Origin: Demequina sp. NBRC 110054
GTDB taxonomy: Bacteria; Actinomycetota; Actinomycetes; Actinomycetales; Demequinaceae
DNA: 64,000 bases
Assembly: GCF_002090115.1 (NCBI RefSeq)
Contig: NZ_BBRK01000004.1
Span: forward strand, 1,612,001-1,676,000
Direction: 5' to 3'
This document shows positions 17,870-27,571 of this stretch, piece by piece; the first letter of the stretch is position 1; each line of letters starts with the position of its first letter. The translations under genes were made by a program, and so were the position numbers. The notes beneath the pieces were generated by a model. That model saw only the letters and a list, made by a program, of their open reading frames with translations, ran no database searches and was not told where the DNA came from.

Positions 17870-18985
17870 GTGGCGCTGCACCCGTCCGCGCTGCCGGACT
17901 TTCCGTGGGACTCGCTCGTCCCCTTCCGCGAGAGGGCGGCGGCGCACCCTGACGGGGTCGTCGACCTCTCGGTCGGCACCCCCGTCGATCCGACGCCCCA
18001 GGTGGTCCGCGATGCGCTGATCGCCGCAGCGGACGCGCCGGGCTACCCCCAGACCTACGGCACCGCGCCGCTGCGCGAGACCGTCGCCGCCTGGTACTCG
18101 AGGCGCCGCGGCGTGCCTGACCTGGACCCCGCCGGCGTGCTGCCGACGATCGGCTCCAAGGAGATGGTCGCGCTCCTGCCCGCGCTGCTCGGGATCGGTG
18201 AGGGCCACACGGTCGTCCACCCGGCGGCGGCCTATCCCACCTACGACGTCGGGGCGCGCCTCGCGGGCGCGACCCCGCGGGCCGGTGACGACGTCGACAC
18301 CTGGGCCGGAGATCGCTCGGTGCGCCTGGTGTGGGTCAACTCGCCGTCGAACCCGACGGGCGGCGTGCTGTCGCGCGAGGAGCTGAGGCGCATCGTCGAG
18401 GCCGCCCGCGAGATCGGCGCCGTCGTCGCCTCCGATGAGTGCTACGCGGAGCTCCCGTGGGACGAGCCGTGGGTTCGCGAGGGCGTGCCGTCGATCCTCG
18501 ACCCTGCAGTCGCCGGAGGCAGCCATGAGGGGTTGCTGTCGGTGTACTCGCTTTCGAAGCAGTCGAACCTCGCGGGCTACCGTGCCGCATTCGTCGCGGG
18601 CGACCCGGTGCTTGTGAAGCGTCTGCTCGAGGTGCGCAAGCACGCGGGCTTCCTCATGCCTGCTCCGGTCCAGGCCGCCATGGCCGCCGCTCTCGCGGAC
18701 GATGCGCACGTCGCAGCGCAGCGCGAGGTCTACCGCGCCCGTCGTGACGCCCTGAAGCCCGCGCTCGAGCAGTTCGGCTTCCGGGTCGAGGGCTCGCACG
18801 CGGGCCTCTATCTGTGGTCTACCCGGGACGAGGACTGCTGGGCTACGCTGGGCGAACTGGCGGACCGGGGCATCATCGTGGCCCCGGGGGAGTTCTACGG
18901 CGAGGCCGCCCGTCGGCACGTGCGGATCGCTCTCACCGCCACGGACGAGAGAATCGGCGAGGCAGTGCGCCGACTGGCAAACTAA
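17870..18985 (+). CDS. dapC: N-succinyldiaminopimelate aminotransferase
   Basis: 371 residues, fold-type I PLP aminotransferase. Visible motifs are VNSPSNPTGGVL (PLP phosphate region), SDECYAELPWDE and the PLP lysine in SLSKQSNLAGYR (Lys230). It should convert N-succinyl-2-amino-6-ketopimelate to N-succinyl-LL-diaminopimelate for lysine and peptidoglycan synthesis. Assignment to DapC rather than another aminotransferase rests on the fdxA neighbour and on dapD and dapE lying 4-6 kb away. GTG start with no clear ribosome binding site, so it is likely coupled to fdxA. Confidence 0.9.
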   Translation: MALHPSALPDFPWDSLVPFRERAAAHPDGVVDLSVGTPVDPTPQVVRDALIAAADAPGYPQTYGTAPLRETVAAWYSRRRGVPDLDPAGVLPTIGSKEMVALLPALLGIGEGHTVVHPAAAYPTYDVGARLAGATPRAGDDVDTWAGDRSVRLVWVNSPSNPTGGVLSREELRRIVEAAREIGAVVASDECYAELPWDEPWVREGVPSILDPAVAGGSHEGLLSVYSLSKQSNLAGYRAAFVAGDPVLVKRLLEVRKHAGFLMPAPVQAAMAAALADDAHVAAQREVYRARRDALKPALEQFGFRVEGSHAGLYLWSTRDEDCWATLGELADRGIIVAPGEFYGEAARRHVRIALTATDERIGEAVRRLAN

Positions 18986-19069
18986 CGGTAAACTCACCGC
19001 CAAGAAGCCATCCGGGGCAGTGCCGCCCCACCCACCCAAGGCGCTCGCGCGTCGTCTGGAAGGAGTCCC

Positions 19070-20363
<1,294 letters not shown>

Positions 20364-20365
<2 letters not shown>

Positions 20366-20401
20366 CCCGCCGGCGCCTTCCCAGCCCGCCGGCGCCTTCC
20401 C
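20364..20401 (+). repeat. 19-bp tandem duplication at the gltA stop
   Basis: AGCCCGCCGGCGCCTTCCC occurs twice head to tail (20364-20382, 20383-20401), beginning inside the TAG stop codon of gltA. Degenerate CCTTCCCA-type units continue to about 20460, making the whole 100-bp segment pyrimidine-rich on this strand. Confidence 0.85.
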
Positions 20402-20527
20402 AGCCTCGCCCTCCCATCCCGGCCCTCTCCGCCAGTCGGTGCCTTCCCATCCTGGCCCTCCCCGCCCGCGCCATCGCCGTCCAGCGGCGATACCGTGGAA
20501 GCAGGAGAACTGCGAGGGGAGAGCGCC

Positions 20528-20809
20528 ATGGACGACGACGGACTGCGGCGCGAGGCGAAGCGGCGCGTGGAGGCCCGCAACGGCTTCTACTGGTACCTGG
20601 TCGTGTGCGTGGTGGTGTGGGGCATCCTCACGCTCGTGTGGTGGATGAACGGCGGCGGCTATTTCTGGCCGGTGTGGGCCATGCTTGGCATGGGTATCGC
20701 GCTGATCTTCGTGGCGGCCAACGCGTTCCTGCCCGGCGCGGGCCAGGTGACCGAGGACCGGATCGAGCGCGAGTACCTCAAGATGAAGCGCAAGGCCGAG
20801 GGCCAGTAG
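20528..20809 (+). CDS. 2TM-domain small membrane protein
   Basis: 93 residues. A charged N-terminus (DDGLRREAKRRVEARNGFY) precedes two membrane helices (about 22-41 and 48-66) and a charged, helical tail. This is the layout of the 2TM domain family, in which R..F.(W/Y) just before helix 1 is conserved. Function unknown. GAGGGGAG before the ATG at 20528 decides the start over an ATG at 20495. Confidence 0.75.
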   Translation: MDDDGLRREAKRRVEARNGFYWYLVVCVVVWGILTLVWWMNGGGYFWPVWAMLGMGIALIFVAANAFLPGAGQVTEDRIEREYLKMKRKAEGQ

Positions 20810-20844
20810 GCCTCAGTTCCCCACTGGTTCCACGCGGAGGCATG

Positions 20845-20868
20845 CGCGCCGAACCAGGATTCGGCGCG
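20845..20868 (+). terminator. Hairpin after the 2TM gene
   Basis: CGCGCCGAA (20845-20853) and TTCGGCGCG (20860-20868) form a perfect 9-bp stem around CCAGGA, followed by GGGG rather than T residues. It probably ends the 2TM transcript. The rest of the 277-bp gap to marR shows no gene. Confidence 0.55.
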
Positions 20869-21070
20869 GGGGACTCCCCGGAGAGCATCGTGGGGTCTGA
20901 GTGTGGTGCGGGCGTCGTGCGCGGGTGCAGGCGCCAAGGATCGCGGCGACACCGGTGACGCCCCTACGGAAGCGCAGGACGTCCTCACGCGATTCGCGCC
21001 GCGCTGCGGCCGGAGACATGGTCGATGGGGACGGGCTGGGATCGATGTCCGCTGCGATTCACCAAAGATG

Positions 21071-21085
21071 TATGTACGGTACATA
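21071..21085. promoter_or_regulatory. Perfect operator-like palindrome at the marR start
   Basis: TATGTAC-G-GTACATA is a perfect 7-bp inverted repeat ending one base before the ATG at 21087. It would cover the -10 region or the transcription start. Its size and symmetry fit a MarR-family dimer, so autoregulation is likely. The surrounding 30 bp are markedly AT-rich. Confidence 0.65.
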
Positions 21086-21086
21086 T

Positions 21087-21563
21087 ATGGGTGGGACGGA
21101 TCTTGATGACTATCTCCGCGCGCGCCTCGAAGGGATCGACCTAGCCCTCATGCAGCTGCGGAGGTTCGTATCCGGCTCGGCGGTTGACGTCGAGGTCGGA
21201 CGCTTCGAGATGTCGACCGTGCTCGTCATCGACGCTGTGAGTCGTCAGGGCGGGCGGGCCACCGTGGGCGCCGTCGCTTCGGAGCTGCGGGTTGCGCCCA
21301 CCACTGCCACCCGGTTCGTCGACCGCGCTCAGGGCGCGGGCTTGGTGACACGCGCGACGAGCCTCGAGGACGGCAGGCGAGTCGAGGTGCTGCTCACCGA
21401 CGCCGGGCGCGAGCTTGACGCTCAGGCGCTCGACTTCCGCGTCGCGAGGCTCGCACGCGTCTTGGTCGACTGGGATCCCTCTCGGATCGCGCGTCTTGCC
21501 GCCGACCTGGAGGCGTTCGCGGAGGCCGCCGACGCAGACGATCGAGAGGGACCACGGAACTGA
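21087..21563 (+). CDS. MarR-family transcriptional regulator
   Basis: 158 residues with the winged-helix core of MarR: FEMSTVLVIDAVSR, then the recognition helix APTTATRFVDRAQGAGLVTR and the wing LEDGRRVEVLLTDAGREL. Dimerisation helices lie at both ends. Its target is unknown; the only obvious binding site is the palindrome over its own start, and both flanking genes look unrelated. I chose ATG 21087; upstream in-frame ATGs at 21018, 21045 and 21072 would make the palindrome coding. No ribosome binding site precedes 21087, so it may be leaderless. Confidence 0.8.
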   Translation: MGGTDLDDYLRARLEGIDLALMQLRRFVSGSAVDVEVGRFEMSTVLVIDAVSRQGGRATVGAVASELRVAPTTATRFVDRAQGAGLVTRATSLEDGRRVEVLLTDAGRELDAQALDFRVARLARVLVDWDPSRIARLAADLEAFAEAADADDREGPRN

Positions 21564-21576
21564 CTCCGAACGCGGG

Positions 21577-22473
21577 TCAGCCCTCCGACGCGGTCGCCTC
21601 CGCCTCGGTCCTGAGGGCGACCTCGACCGCGTCGCCGAGCGAGTCGTCGCCCGTCGTCGTCGTGCCCTGGTCGATGCTCCACGAGCTGTCCGACGTCGTC
21701 ACCGCGGTCGCTCCGGTGGTGCTCGCGGTCGCGACGGCCCACGCCGCGACCTGGTCGCGGGTCACCTCCGAGCCGTCCCTCGCGGTGATCCGCACGGACG
21801 TCGAGGCGCCCATGCCCGTGACCGCGACGTCGTAGACGCCTCCGCCGAAGTCGGCCGAGAGTCGTGCGGCAAAGTCGGCGGCCGTCGAGGGGTCGGGCGT
21901 GGAGATGTCGCACGAGACGGCGTCCGGTCCGCCGTAGCCGCGCAGCGCGGTGGCCCACAGCCGCGCCTCGGGCTCGTGATCGGCGTAGGCCTCGGGGAAG
22001 CCGCTGCGCTGGACGGCCTGCGCGGCGTCGGTGATCTCCATCTGGTCCCAGTCCGAGACCTTCACGAGCGCGGCGTAGAAGGCATCGGCCGCGTAGCGGA
22101 CGTCGAGCACCTCCTCCTCGGTGCCCCAGCCCTGCGAGGGGCGCTGCTGGAACAGGCCGAGCGAGTCGCGGTCCCCGTACTCGATGTTGCGCAGACCCGA
22201 CTCCTGGACGGCCGTCGCAAGCGCGATCGTCACCGCGCGGGCGCGCAGGCCCGCGGGCACCGAGCGCGCCGCGATGATCGCCGCGTTGTCGGCCTGCTCG
22301 GCCGTCAGCGTGTGGCTCTCGCCGTCGAACGTGACCGTGCACCGCTGGGTGGACAGGCGGTCACCGTGCCGCTCCCACAGCTCGGGACCCCACACGACGC
22401 CCGCGACCGCGACGGCGACGAAGACCAGGAACGCGAGCGCCCTCGCCCCTCTCCGACGCGGGCGCTCTGCCAT
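21577..22473 (-). CDS. Membrane-anchored protein with lysozyme-like domain
   Basis: 298 residues. After a basic N-terminus a single helix (about 10-28) anchors or exports the protein. The middle (about 75-165) has AVQESGLRNIEYGDRDSLG and LFQQRPSQGWG, a segment repeatedly found in actinobacterial secreted proteins and reminiscent of the Glu-bearing loop of goose-type lysozymes and transglycosylases. Activity on cell wall is plausible but unproven. Two cysteines (RCTVTF, SCDIS) may form a disulfide. Its ATG overlaps the dapD stop codon (TGATG), so it is translationally coupled to dapD. Confidence 0.7.
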   Translation of the reverse strand: MAERPRRRGARALAFLVFVAVAVAGVVWGPELWERHGDRLSTQRCTVTFDGESHTLTAEQADNAAIIAARSVPAGLRARAVTIALATAVQESGLRNIEYGDRDSLGLFQQRPSQGWGTEEEVLDVRYAADAFYAALVKVSDWDQMEITDAAQAVQRSGFPEAYADHEPEARLWATALRGYGGPDAVSCDISTPDPSTAADFAARLSADFGGGVYDVAVTGMGASTSVRITARDGSEVTRDQVAAWAVATASTTGATAVTTSDSSWSIDQGTTTTGDDSLGDAVEVALRTEAEATASEG

Positions 22474-23420
22474 CAGTTGGCGTGCAGCGCGGAGTTGAGC
22501 TCGATGCCCTTGCCCTCGCGCGCGACGGCCTCGATGGCGCCGGTCACGGAGTTGCGCCAGAACATGATGCCGTCCTGGCCGGAGAGCTCGCGGGCCTTCA
22601 CGACCACGGGGTTGCCGTCGTCGTCGGTGCGGCCCTTGAGCGTGACCTTGGTGCCCGCGGTGACGTAGAGGCCCGCCTCGATCACGCAGTCCTCGCCGAG
22701 CGCGATGCCCAGGCCCGAGTTCGCGCCGAGCAGCGAGCGCGCGCCGACGGACACGACCTCCTTGCCTCCGCCCGACAGCGTGCCCATGATCGACGCGCCG
22801 CCGCCCACGTCGGCGCCGTCGTGGATCACGACGCCCTGAGAGATGCGGCCCTCGACCATGCTCACGCCGAGCGTGCCGGCGTTGAAGTTGCAGAAGCCCT
22901 CGTGCATGACGGTCGTGCCCTCGGCGAGGTGGGCGCCGAGGCGCACGCGGTCGGCGTCGGCGATGCGGACGCCCGACGGCACGACGTAGTCGACCATGCG
23001 CGGGAACTTGTCGACCCCGAACACGGTGAGGTGCCTGCCCGCGGCGCGCATGCGCGTGCGCACGGCCTCGAAGCCCTCGACCGCGCACGGACCCTCGGAG
23101 GTCCACACGACGTTTGTGAGCGTGCCGAACAGGCCGTCCAGGTTGAGCCCGTTCGGCTGGATCAGCCGGTGGGACAGGAGGTGAAGGCGCAGGTAGGCGT
23201 CCGACACGTCGGCCGGGGCCGCATCGATGTCGATCTCCTTGAACACGACCTCGACATTCACCGCGCGCAGGTCGTCGGTGCGCTCGGCCGCAGTCAGCTC
23301 CGCGGGCGCGCTGTGCCCGTCGGGGGCGGCCGCGAGGACGGGGGCGGGGTACCAGGTGTCGAGCACCGTGCCGGAGGCGTCGATGGTGGCGAGTCCGTAT
23401 GCGTAGGCCATGCGAGTCAT
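22473..23420 (-). CDS. dapD: Tetrahydrodipicolinate N-succinyltransferase
   Basis: 315 residues, the long actinobacterial DapD type. The N-terminal half is followed by a left-handed beta-helix of hexapeptide repeats (about 175-290; [19 protein letters not shown], then [15 protein letters not shown]). It succinylates tetrahydrodipicolinate using succinyl-CoA, the step before DapC. TACGCT on the minus strand (23433-23428) lies 7 nt before the ATG, suggesting a leaderless mRNA; an ATG three codons on (23411) is an alternative. It is followed by a coupled secreted-protein gene. Confidence 0.95.
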   Translation of the reverse strand: MTRMAYAYGLATIDASGTVLDTWYPAPVLAAAPDGHSAPAELTAAERTDDLRAVNVEVVFKEIDIDAAPADVSDAYLRLHLLSHRLIQPNGLNLDGLFGTLTNVVWTSEGPCAVEGFEAVRTRMRAAGRHLTVFGVDKFPRMVDYVVPSGVRIADADRVRLGAHLAEGTTVMHEGFCNFNAGTLGVSMVEGRISQGVVIHDGADVGGGASIMGTLSGGGKEVVSVGARSLLGANSGLGIALGEDCVIEAGLYVTAGTKVTLKGRTDDDGNPVVVKARELSGQDGIMFWRNSVTGAIEAVAREGKGIELNSALHAN

Positions 23421-23464
23421 GCGTCCCAGCGTAGTTGAGCACGCGACGTGGTTAGGCTCGCCCC

Positions 23465-23896
23465 ATGGAGGCAGAGGGGCCGGCGCGCGACGGCGACGAG
23501 GACGCCGCGACCGCGCCCGCCCGCGGCGGCGATGCCGCGCGTGAGAGTGATGACGAGGCGCCCGGCTGGGAGCCCGCGACGCTTCCCCGCCGAGATGCGG
23601 AGTGGGAGCCGGAGTTCTGGCCGAGGGACCGCGTCGAGCTCGAGGCGGAGAGCGCGGTCTTCGTGACTCCGCGCTCCGGTCGCCGACGACTCGTCGCTCT
23701 CGTGGTCACGGCGCTCGCGATCGCGTGGCTGCTCGACGCGATCATCGACGGCGTCCGCTACGTCGGAGAGGTCGGCGATGCGCCGGAGCGGGTCCTGGGC
23801 GTCATGATCGTCCTCCCGCTCGGCTTCCGCCTGCTGATCGGAGGACTGGCGACATGGCTGGTGTGGCGCTGGGCGCATCGTCCTGTCGCCCGGTGA
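23465..23896 (+). CDS. Hypothetical membrane protein, acidic N-terminus
   Basis: 143 residues I cannot assign. The first 75 are acidic and Ala-rich with repeated W/P ([16 protein letters not shown]) and are probably disordered and cytoplasmic. Two membrane helices follow (about 79-97 and 112-135) and end in a short basic tail. TAGGCT at 23453-23458 is 6 nt upstream of the ATG with no ribosome binding site. It lies between divergent dapD and dapE, but nothing links it to lysine synthesis. Confidence 0.6.
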   Translation: MEAEGPARDGDEDAATAPARGGDAARESDDEAPGWEPATLPRRDAEWEPEFWPRDRVELEAESAVFVTPRSGRRRLVALVVTALAIAWLLDAIIDGVRYVGEVGDAPERVLGVMIVLPLGFRLLIGGLATWLVWRWAHRPVAR

Positions 23897-23930
23897 CGGG
23901 AGCGTCAGGCGGCGCGGCTAGGGTGGCCGT

Positions 23931-25022
23931 ATGACGCTGGACCTCACCGCACCCGTCGAGGCGCTCGCCAAGGCGCTCGTCGACATCCCGTCCGTCTCGG
24001 GCGACGAGCTCGCGATCGCCGACGATGTGGAGACCGCGCTGCGCGCGTGCGCCCACCTCGAGGTCACCCGGCTCGGCAACAACATCGTCGCCAGGACGAT
24101 GCTGGGCCGCGCCGAGCGCGTGGTCGTCGCCGGGCACCTGGACACGGTCCCGATCAAGGACAACGTCCCCGGGCGCTGGGACGACGACGGGGGGACGCTG
24201 TGGGGTCGCGGCACCGTGGACATGAAGTCCGGGGTCGCGGTGCAGCTCTCGCTGGCGGCCTCTCTCACCGAGCCGACGCGCGACGTCACGTGGGTGTTCT
24301 ACGACCAGGAGGAGGTCGAGGAGACCCGCAACGGGCTCGGCCACGTGTCGCGTGAGCGTCCCGACCTGCTGCAGGGGGACTTCGCGGTGCTCGGCGAGCC
24401 GACCAGCGCGACCATCGAGGGGGGCTGCAACGGCACCATCCGGGTCGACGTGGTGCTGCCCGGCGTCGCCGCGCACAGCGCCCGCTCGTGGAAGGGCGTC
24501 AATGCGATCCATGCTGCGGCGCCCGTGCTGACCGCGCTCGCGGCCTACGAGGCGCAGACGGTCGAGGTCGACGGGCTGTCGTACCGCGAGGGCCTCAACG
24601 CCGTCGGCGTGAGCGGAGGCATCGCCGGCAACGTGGTGCCCGACGAGTGCACCGTCACGATCAACTACCGCTTCGCTCCCGACAAGAGCGCCGACCAGGC
24701 GATCGCGCACGTGTCCGACGTCGTCGCGGCCTCGGGAGCGGGTGAGCACCGCATCGTCGTGACCGACCGGGCCGAGGGCTGCAGGCCGGGCCTCGACGTG
24801 CCGCTCGCGCAGTCCTTCGTCGACGCAGTCGTGGCGACGGGCGTCGAGCCGCCTCGCGCGAAGCTCGGCTGGACGGATGTGTCGCGCTTCGGCGCGCTCG
24901 GCGTCCCCGCGGTCAACTACGGCCCGGGCGACCCCGAGCTCGCGCACGCCGACCAGGAGCGCTGCCCCGTGAGCCAGATCCGCGACGTCCGCGCGGGGCT
25001 GGAGGCCTGGCTCACGTCCTGA
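23931..25022 (+). CDS. dapE: Succinyl-diaminopimelate desuccinylase
   Basis: 363 residues, M20-family metallopeptidase. Zinc ligands are visible: His in VVAGHLDTVP, Asp in GRGTVDMKSG, the Glu pair in YDQEEVEE, Glu in LGEPT and a C-terminal His region. The dimerisation insertion starts near 180 (GCNGTIRVDVVLPG). It removes succinate to give LL-diaminopimelate, completing the set with dapC and dapD in this window. TAGGGT at 23919-23924 is 6 nt before the ATG, so it is probably leaderless. Confidence 0.94.
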   Translation: MTLDLTAPVEALAKALVDIPSVSGDELAIADDVETALRACAHLEVTRLGNNIVARTMLGRAERVVVAGHLDTVPIKDNVPGRWDDDGGTLWGRGTVDMKSGVAVQLSLAASLTEPTRDVTWVFYDQEEVEETRNGLGHVSRERPDLLQGDFAVLGEPTSATIEGGCNGTIRVDVVLPGVAAHSARSWKGVNAIHAAAPVLTALAAYEAQTVEVDGLSYREGLNAVGVSGGIAGNVVPDECTVTINYRFAPDKSADQAIAHVSDVVAASGAGEHRIVVTDRAEGCRPGLDVPLAQSFVDAVVATGVEPPRAKLGWTDVSRFGALGVPAVNYGPGDPELAHADQERCPVSQIRDVRAGLEAWLTS

Positions 25023-25117
25023 CCCACGGGTGCGGGCCGCATCGTCCGCGTCCCAGAACCGCCCCTGTCCACCGCATCGTCCTGATCCAAGGAAGCCGTC
25101 CACCCCGGGAGGTCACC

Positions 25118-25849
25118 ATGACCGAGTACCGCAAGGGTCCCGTGCTGCTGCGCGGGCGCAACGTCCCCACCACGAGCACGTCCGGGCGGCTGCTCGGCGA
25201 GCAGGACAGCCCGAGCTGGCTGCACGACGATCCATGGCGCGTGCTGCGCATCCAGTCGGAGTTCGTCGAGGGCTTCGGCGCGCTCGCGGAGCTCGGGCCC
25301 GCGATCACGGTGTTCGGCTCGTCTCGCTCGCAGGTCGACGCCGAGGACTACGGGCACGCGGTCACGGTCGGACGCCTCCTCGCCGAGCGCGGCTACGCGA
25401 CCATCACGGGCGGCGGCCCGGGAATCATGGAGGCCGCGAACAAGGGCGCCCACGAGGCCGGGGGAGTGTCCGTGGGGCTCGGCATCGAGCTGCCGCACGA
25501 GCAGGGCATGAACTCCTACGTGAACCTCGGGATCAACTTCCGCTACTTCTTCGCGCGCAAGACGATGTTCGTGAAGTACGCGCAGGGCTTCATCGCGCTG
25601 CCGGGCGGCTTCGGGACCATGGACGAGCTGTTCGAGGCGCTGACGCTCGTGCAGACCGGCACGATCGACAGGTTCCCGATCGCGCTCGTCGGCAAGGAGT
25701 ACTGGGGCGGGCTGGTCGACTGGCTGCACGGCACGATGGTCGCCGACGGGAAGATCGCGCCGGGCGACATGGACCTGATCCGCGTGACCGACGACCCGGA
25801 GGACGCGGTCGACCACGTGACGACCGAGCTCAAGGTCGCGGTCGACTGA
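25118..25849 (+). CDS. LOG-family (TIGR00730) nucleotide phosphoribohydrolase
   Basis: 243 residues. The two LOG motifs are clear: GGGPGIMEAANKGA (about 105) and PGGFGTMDELFEAL (about 165), which bind the nucleotide phosphate and supply catalytic Arg/Glu. LOG proteins release bases from cytokinin nucleotides or from other nucleoside monophosphates. In actinobacteria a copy next to dapE is common, as here (95 bp apart). GGGAGG precedes the ATG. Confidence 0.9.
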   Translation: MTEYRKGPVLLRGRNVPTTSTSGRLLGEQDSPSWLHDDPWRVLRIQSEFVEGFGALAELGPAITVFGSSRSQVDAEDYGHAVTVGRLLAERGYATITGGGPGIMEAANKGAHEAGGVSVGLGIELPHEQGMNSYVNLGINFRYFFARKTMFVKYAQGFIALPGGFGTMDELFEALTLVQTGTIDRFPIALVGKEYWGGLVDWLHGTMVADGKIAPGDMDLIRVTDDPEDAVDHVTTELKVAVD

Positions 25850-25851
25850 TC

Positions 25852-25873
25852 CGTCGGCGGGGTCTCTCCGACG
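25852..25873 (+). terminator. Weak hairpin after the LOG gene
   Basis: CGTCGG (25852-25857) and CCGACG (25868-25873) can form a 6-bp stem directly after the stop codon, with no T-run. Confidence 0.3.
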
Positions 25874-25902
25874 CAGCTTGGGCGTGCGCGTCGGCGAGGG
25901 AT

Positions 25903-25932
25903 TTGGGGCGCGTCTGCCCAAACACGTAGAAT
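25903..25932 (+). promoter_or_regulatory. Promoter of the DUF3117 gene
   Basis: TTGGGG (25903-25908) and TAGAAT (25927-25932) are separated by 18 nt. The leader would be about 45 nt with AAGGAGTGG before the ATG. Confidence 0.6.
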
Positions 25933-25984
25933 GACACGAGCGTTGCGCGCCGCGCGACCGCAAGGACCCAAGGAGTGGCAGACG

Positions 25985-26152
25985 ATGGCCGCAATGAAGC
26001 CTCGTACCGGTGACGGCCCCATGGAGGTCGTGAAGGAAGGCCGCAGCTACGTGCTGCGCATGCCTCTCGAGGGTGGCGGCCGCCTGGTCGTGGAGATCAA
26101 CGCCGACGAGGTCAAGGAGCTCGGCGACGCGCTTCAGTCAGCGCTCCAGTAG
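25985..26152 (+). CDS. DUF3117 protein
   Basis: A 55-residue protein almost invariant across actinobacteria: MAAMKPRTGDGPMEV at the start, then YVLRMPLEGGGRLVVE and a C-terminal helix ADEVKELGDAL. The beta-beta-beta-alpha pattern is evident, but the function is unknown. AAGGAGTGGCAGACG precedes the ATG. The gene has its own promoter and a strong bidirectional terminator, consistent with a short, highly expressed transcript. Confidence 0.95.
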   Translation: MAAMKPRTGDGPMEVVKEGRSYVLRMPLEGGGRLVVEINADEVKELGDALQSALQ

Positions 26153-26157
26153 TCTCC

Positions 26158-26180
26158 TCGACCCGCGTCGCGCGGGTCGA
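26158..26180. terminator. Bidirectional terminator
   Basis: TCGACCCGCG (26158-26167) and CGCGGGTCGA (26171-26180) form a perfect 10-bp stem with a TCG loop, lying between the convergent DUF3117 and methyltransferase genes. Confidence 0.75.
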
Positions 26181-26192
26181 CTCCGACCCGCC

Positions 26193-26834
26193 TCAGGCCG
26201 CGTCGGAGTCCTTCAGCGCCACCAGCAGGCCATCGCCTGCGGTGAGCAGCACCGGCGTCAGCGCCTCGTTCTCGCGCACGGCCTTGAGGGTGACGCGGAT
26301 CGCCGTGGTCTCCTCGTCTCGCTGGGCGGGATCGGCGACCCTGCCGTGCCACAGCGCGTTGTCGATCGCGAGCACCCCGCCGACCCGCAGGAGCCGCAGC
26401 GAATGCTCGAGATACATGGGGTACTCGGCCTTCGCCGCGTCGATCAGCACCATGTCGTAGCCGCCGTCGGTGAGGCGGGGCAGCACCTCGAGCGCGCGAC
26501 CCGTGATCATCCGTGCCCGCTCGGGAGCGAAGCCGGCTGCGACGATCGCCCTGCGCGCCGCCTTGTGATGCTCCGACTCGACGTCGATCGTGGTCAGCAC
26601 GCCCGTGGGCGTCATGCCGCGCAGCAGATGGATGGCCGCCACGCCCGCTCCCGTGCCGATCTCGACGACCGAGCGCGCGCCCAGGGTGCGCGCGAGCACC
26701 TGCAGCGTCCGGCCGACGGCGGGCAGCACGGGCACGCATCCGAGCTCCTCGGCCGCGTCGCGCGCCGCGAGCAGCGCGCGGTCCTCGGCCAGGAAGTCCT
26801 CGGCATAGGCCCAGTTGGCAGCCTCGTTGGTCAT
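26193..26834 (-). CDS. SAM-dependent O-methyltransferase (MT family 3)
   Basis: 213 residues, class I methyltransferase of the catechol/caffeoyl-CoA type. Motif I is [16 protein letters not shown] (about 60-75); the metal-binding Asp lies in [13 protein letters not shown] and the second in [12 protein letters not shown]. The mycobacterial gene next to sigE (Rv1220c) is a methyltransferase in the same divergent position, so the neighbourhood is conserved. Substrate unknown. GGGGAGGTGCC before the ATG at 26834 fixes the start. Confidence 0.88.
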   Translation of the reverse strand: MTNEAANWAYAEDFLAEDRALLAARDAAEELGCVPVLPAVGRTLQVLARTLGARSVVEIGTGAGVAAIHLLRGMTPTGVLTTIDVESEHHKAARRAIVAAGFAPERARMITGRALEVLPRLTDGGYDMVLIDAAKAEYPMYLEHSLRLLRVGGVLAIDNALWHGRVADPAQRDEETTAIRVTLKAVRENEALTPVLLTAGDGLLVALKDSDAA

Positions 26835-26927
26835 GGCACCTCCCCTTACCTGGGCATCGTATCGGGCGCGGTCCCTCAGAGTTGCCGCAGATCGGCGCCC
26901 ATCGGCGCGATGCGCGGCGAGGGGCGT

Positions 26928-26954
26928 GGGAACATGAAATGGCAGCAAGGCGTT
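26928..26954 (+). promoter_or_regulatory. ECF-type promoter before sigE
   Basis: GGGAACA (26928-26934), 16 nt, then CGTT (26951-26954) matches the -35/-10 pattern used by stress ECF sigma factors of the SigE/SigH/SigR group (GGAAY about 18 nt GTT). Transcription would start near 26961, about 20 nt before the sigE ATG, with AAGGAGG at 26967-26973. This suggests positive autoregulation. Confidence 0.7.
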
Positions 26955-26980
26955 GGAACGAAGCAGAAGGAGGCGAGGCG

Positions 26981-27571
26981 ATGACCACGGCCACCACCCC
27001 AGCCTCGGTCGAGGCTGCTCCGGCGCTGCCGGAGGAGCTCACCTGGGAGCGCATCGTCGAGGAGCACTCGGGACGGGTCTACCGTCTCGCGTACCACCTC
27101 ACGGGAAACCAGCACGATGCGGAGGACCTCACGCAGGACGTGTTCGTCCGCGTGTTCAACTCGCTGTCGCAGTACAAGCCCGGCACGTTCGAGGGCTGGC
27201 TGCACCGCATCACCACGAACCTCTTCCTCGACCGCATGCGCCGCAAGAAGCGCATCCGCTTCGACTTCATGGCGGACGACGACGCGGCCGTCTCGACCTC
27301 CGAGAGCTTCGACCGTCACGAGCGCTCGGGGCAGCCCGAGGACGCGTTCGACATGGCGAACCTCGGTGACGACATCGTTGCCGCGCTCGCCGACCTTCAG
27401 CCCGAGTACCGCGCCGCGGTCGTGCTGTCCGACATCGAGGGCCTCTCCTACGAGGAGATCGCCGCGACGCTCGGCATCAAGATGGGCACGGTCCGCTCGC
27501 GCCTGTCGCGTGCCAGGGCGAAGCTGCGCGAGTCCCTCGCGCACCGGGCGCCCGCGCGGAGCGACGGATGA
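26981..27571 (+). CDS. sigE: ECF sigma factor SigE
   Basis: 196 residues. Region 2 runs from about 25 to 95 ([23 protein letters not shown] in two parts, with [12 protein letters not shown] for -10 recognition), region 4 from about 135 to 185 ([20 protein letters not shown]). The gene is followed by a zinc anti-sigma, htrA and tatB, the order of Mycobacterium sigE-rseA-htrA-tatB, so it should direct the envelope-stress response. AAGGAGG seven bases before ATG 26981 sets the start; an upstream ATG at 26939 lies within the promoter. The stop codon overlaps the anti-sigma start (ATGA). Confidence 0.93.
   Translation: MTTATTPASVEAAPALPEELTWERIVEEHSGRVYRLAYHLTGNQHDAEDLTQDVFVRVFNSLSQYKPGTFEGWLHRITTNLFLDRMRRKKRIRFDFMADDDAAVSTSESFDRHERSGQPEDAFDMANLGDDIVAALADLQPEYRAAVVLSDIEGLSYEEIAATLGIKMGTVRSRLSRARAKLRESLAHRAPARSDG

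Noticed and set aside
20810-21070. Hidden small gene or RNA in the gap before marR
   Set aside because: Frames in this gap are short with no ribosome binding site or recognisable motif; only a hairpin at 20845-20868 stands out.
26158-26180. Integration site or tRNA end at the perfect repeat after DUF3117
   Set aside because: A 10-bp stem with 3-nt loop between convergent genes is adequately explained as a bidirectional terminator; there is no tRNA or integrase.
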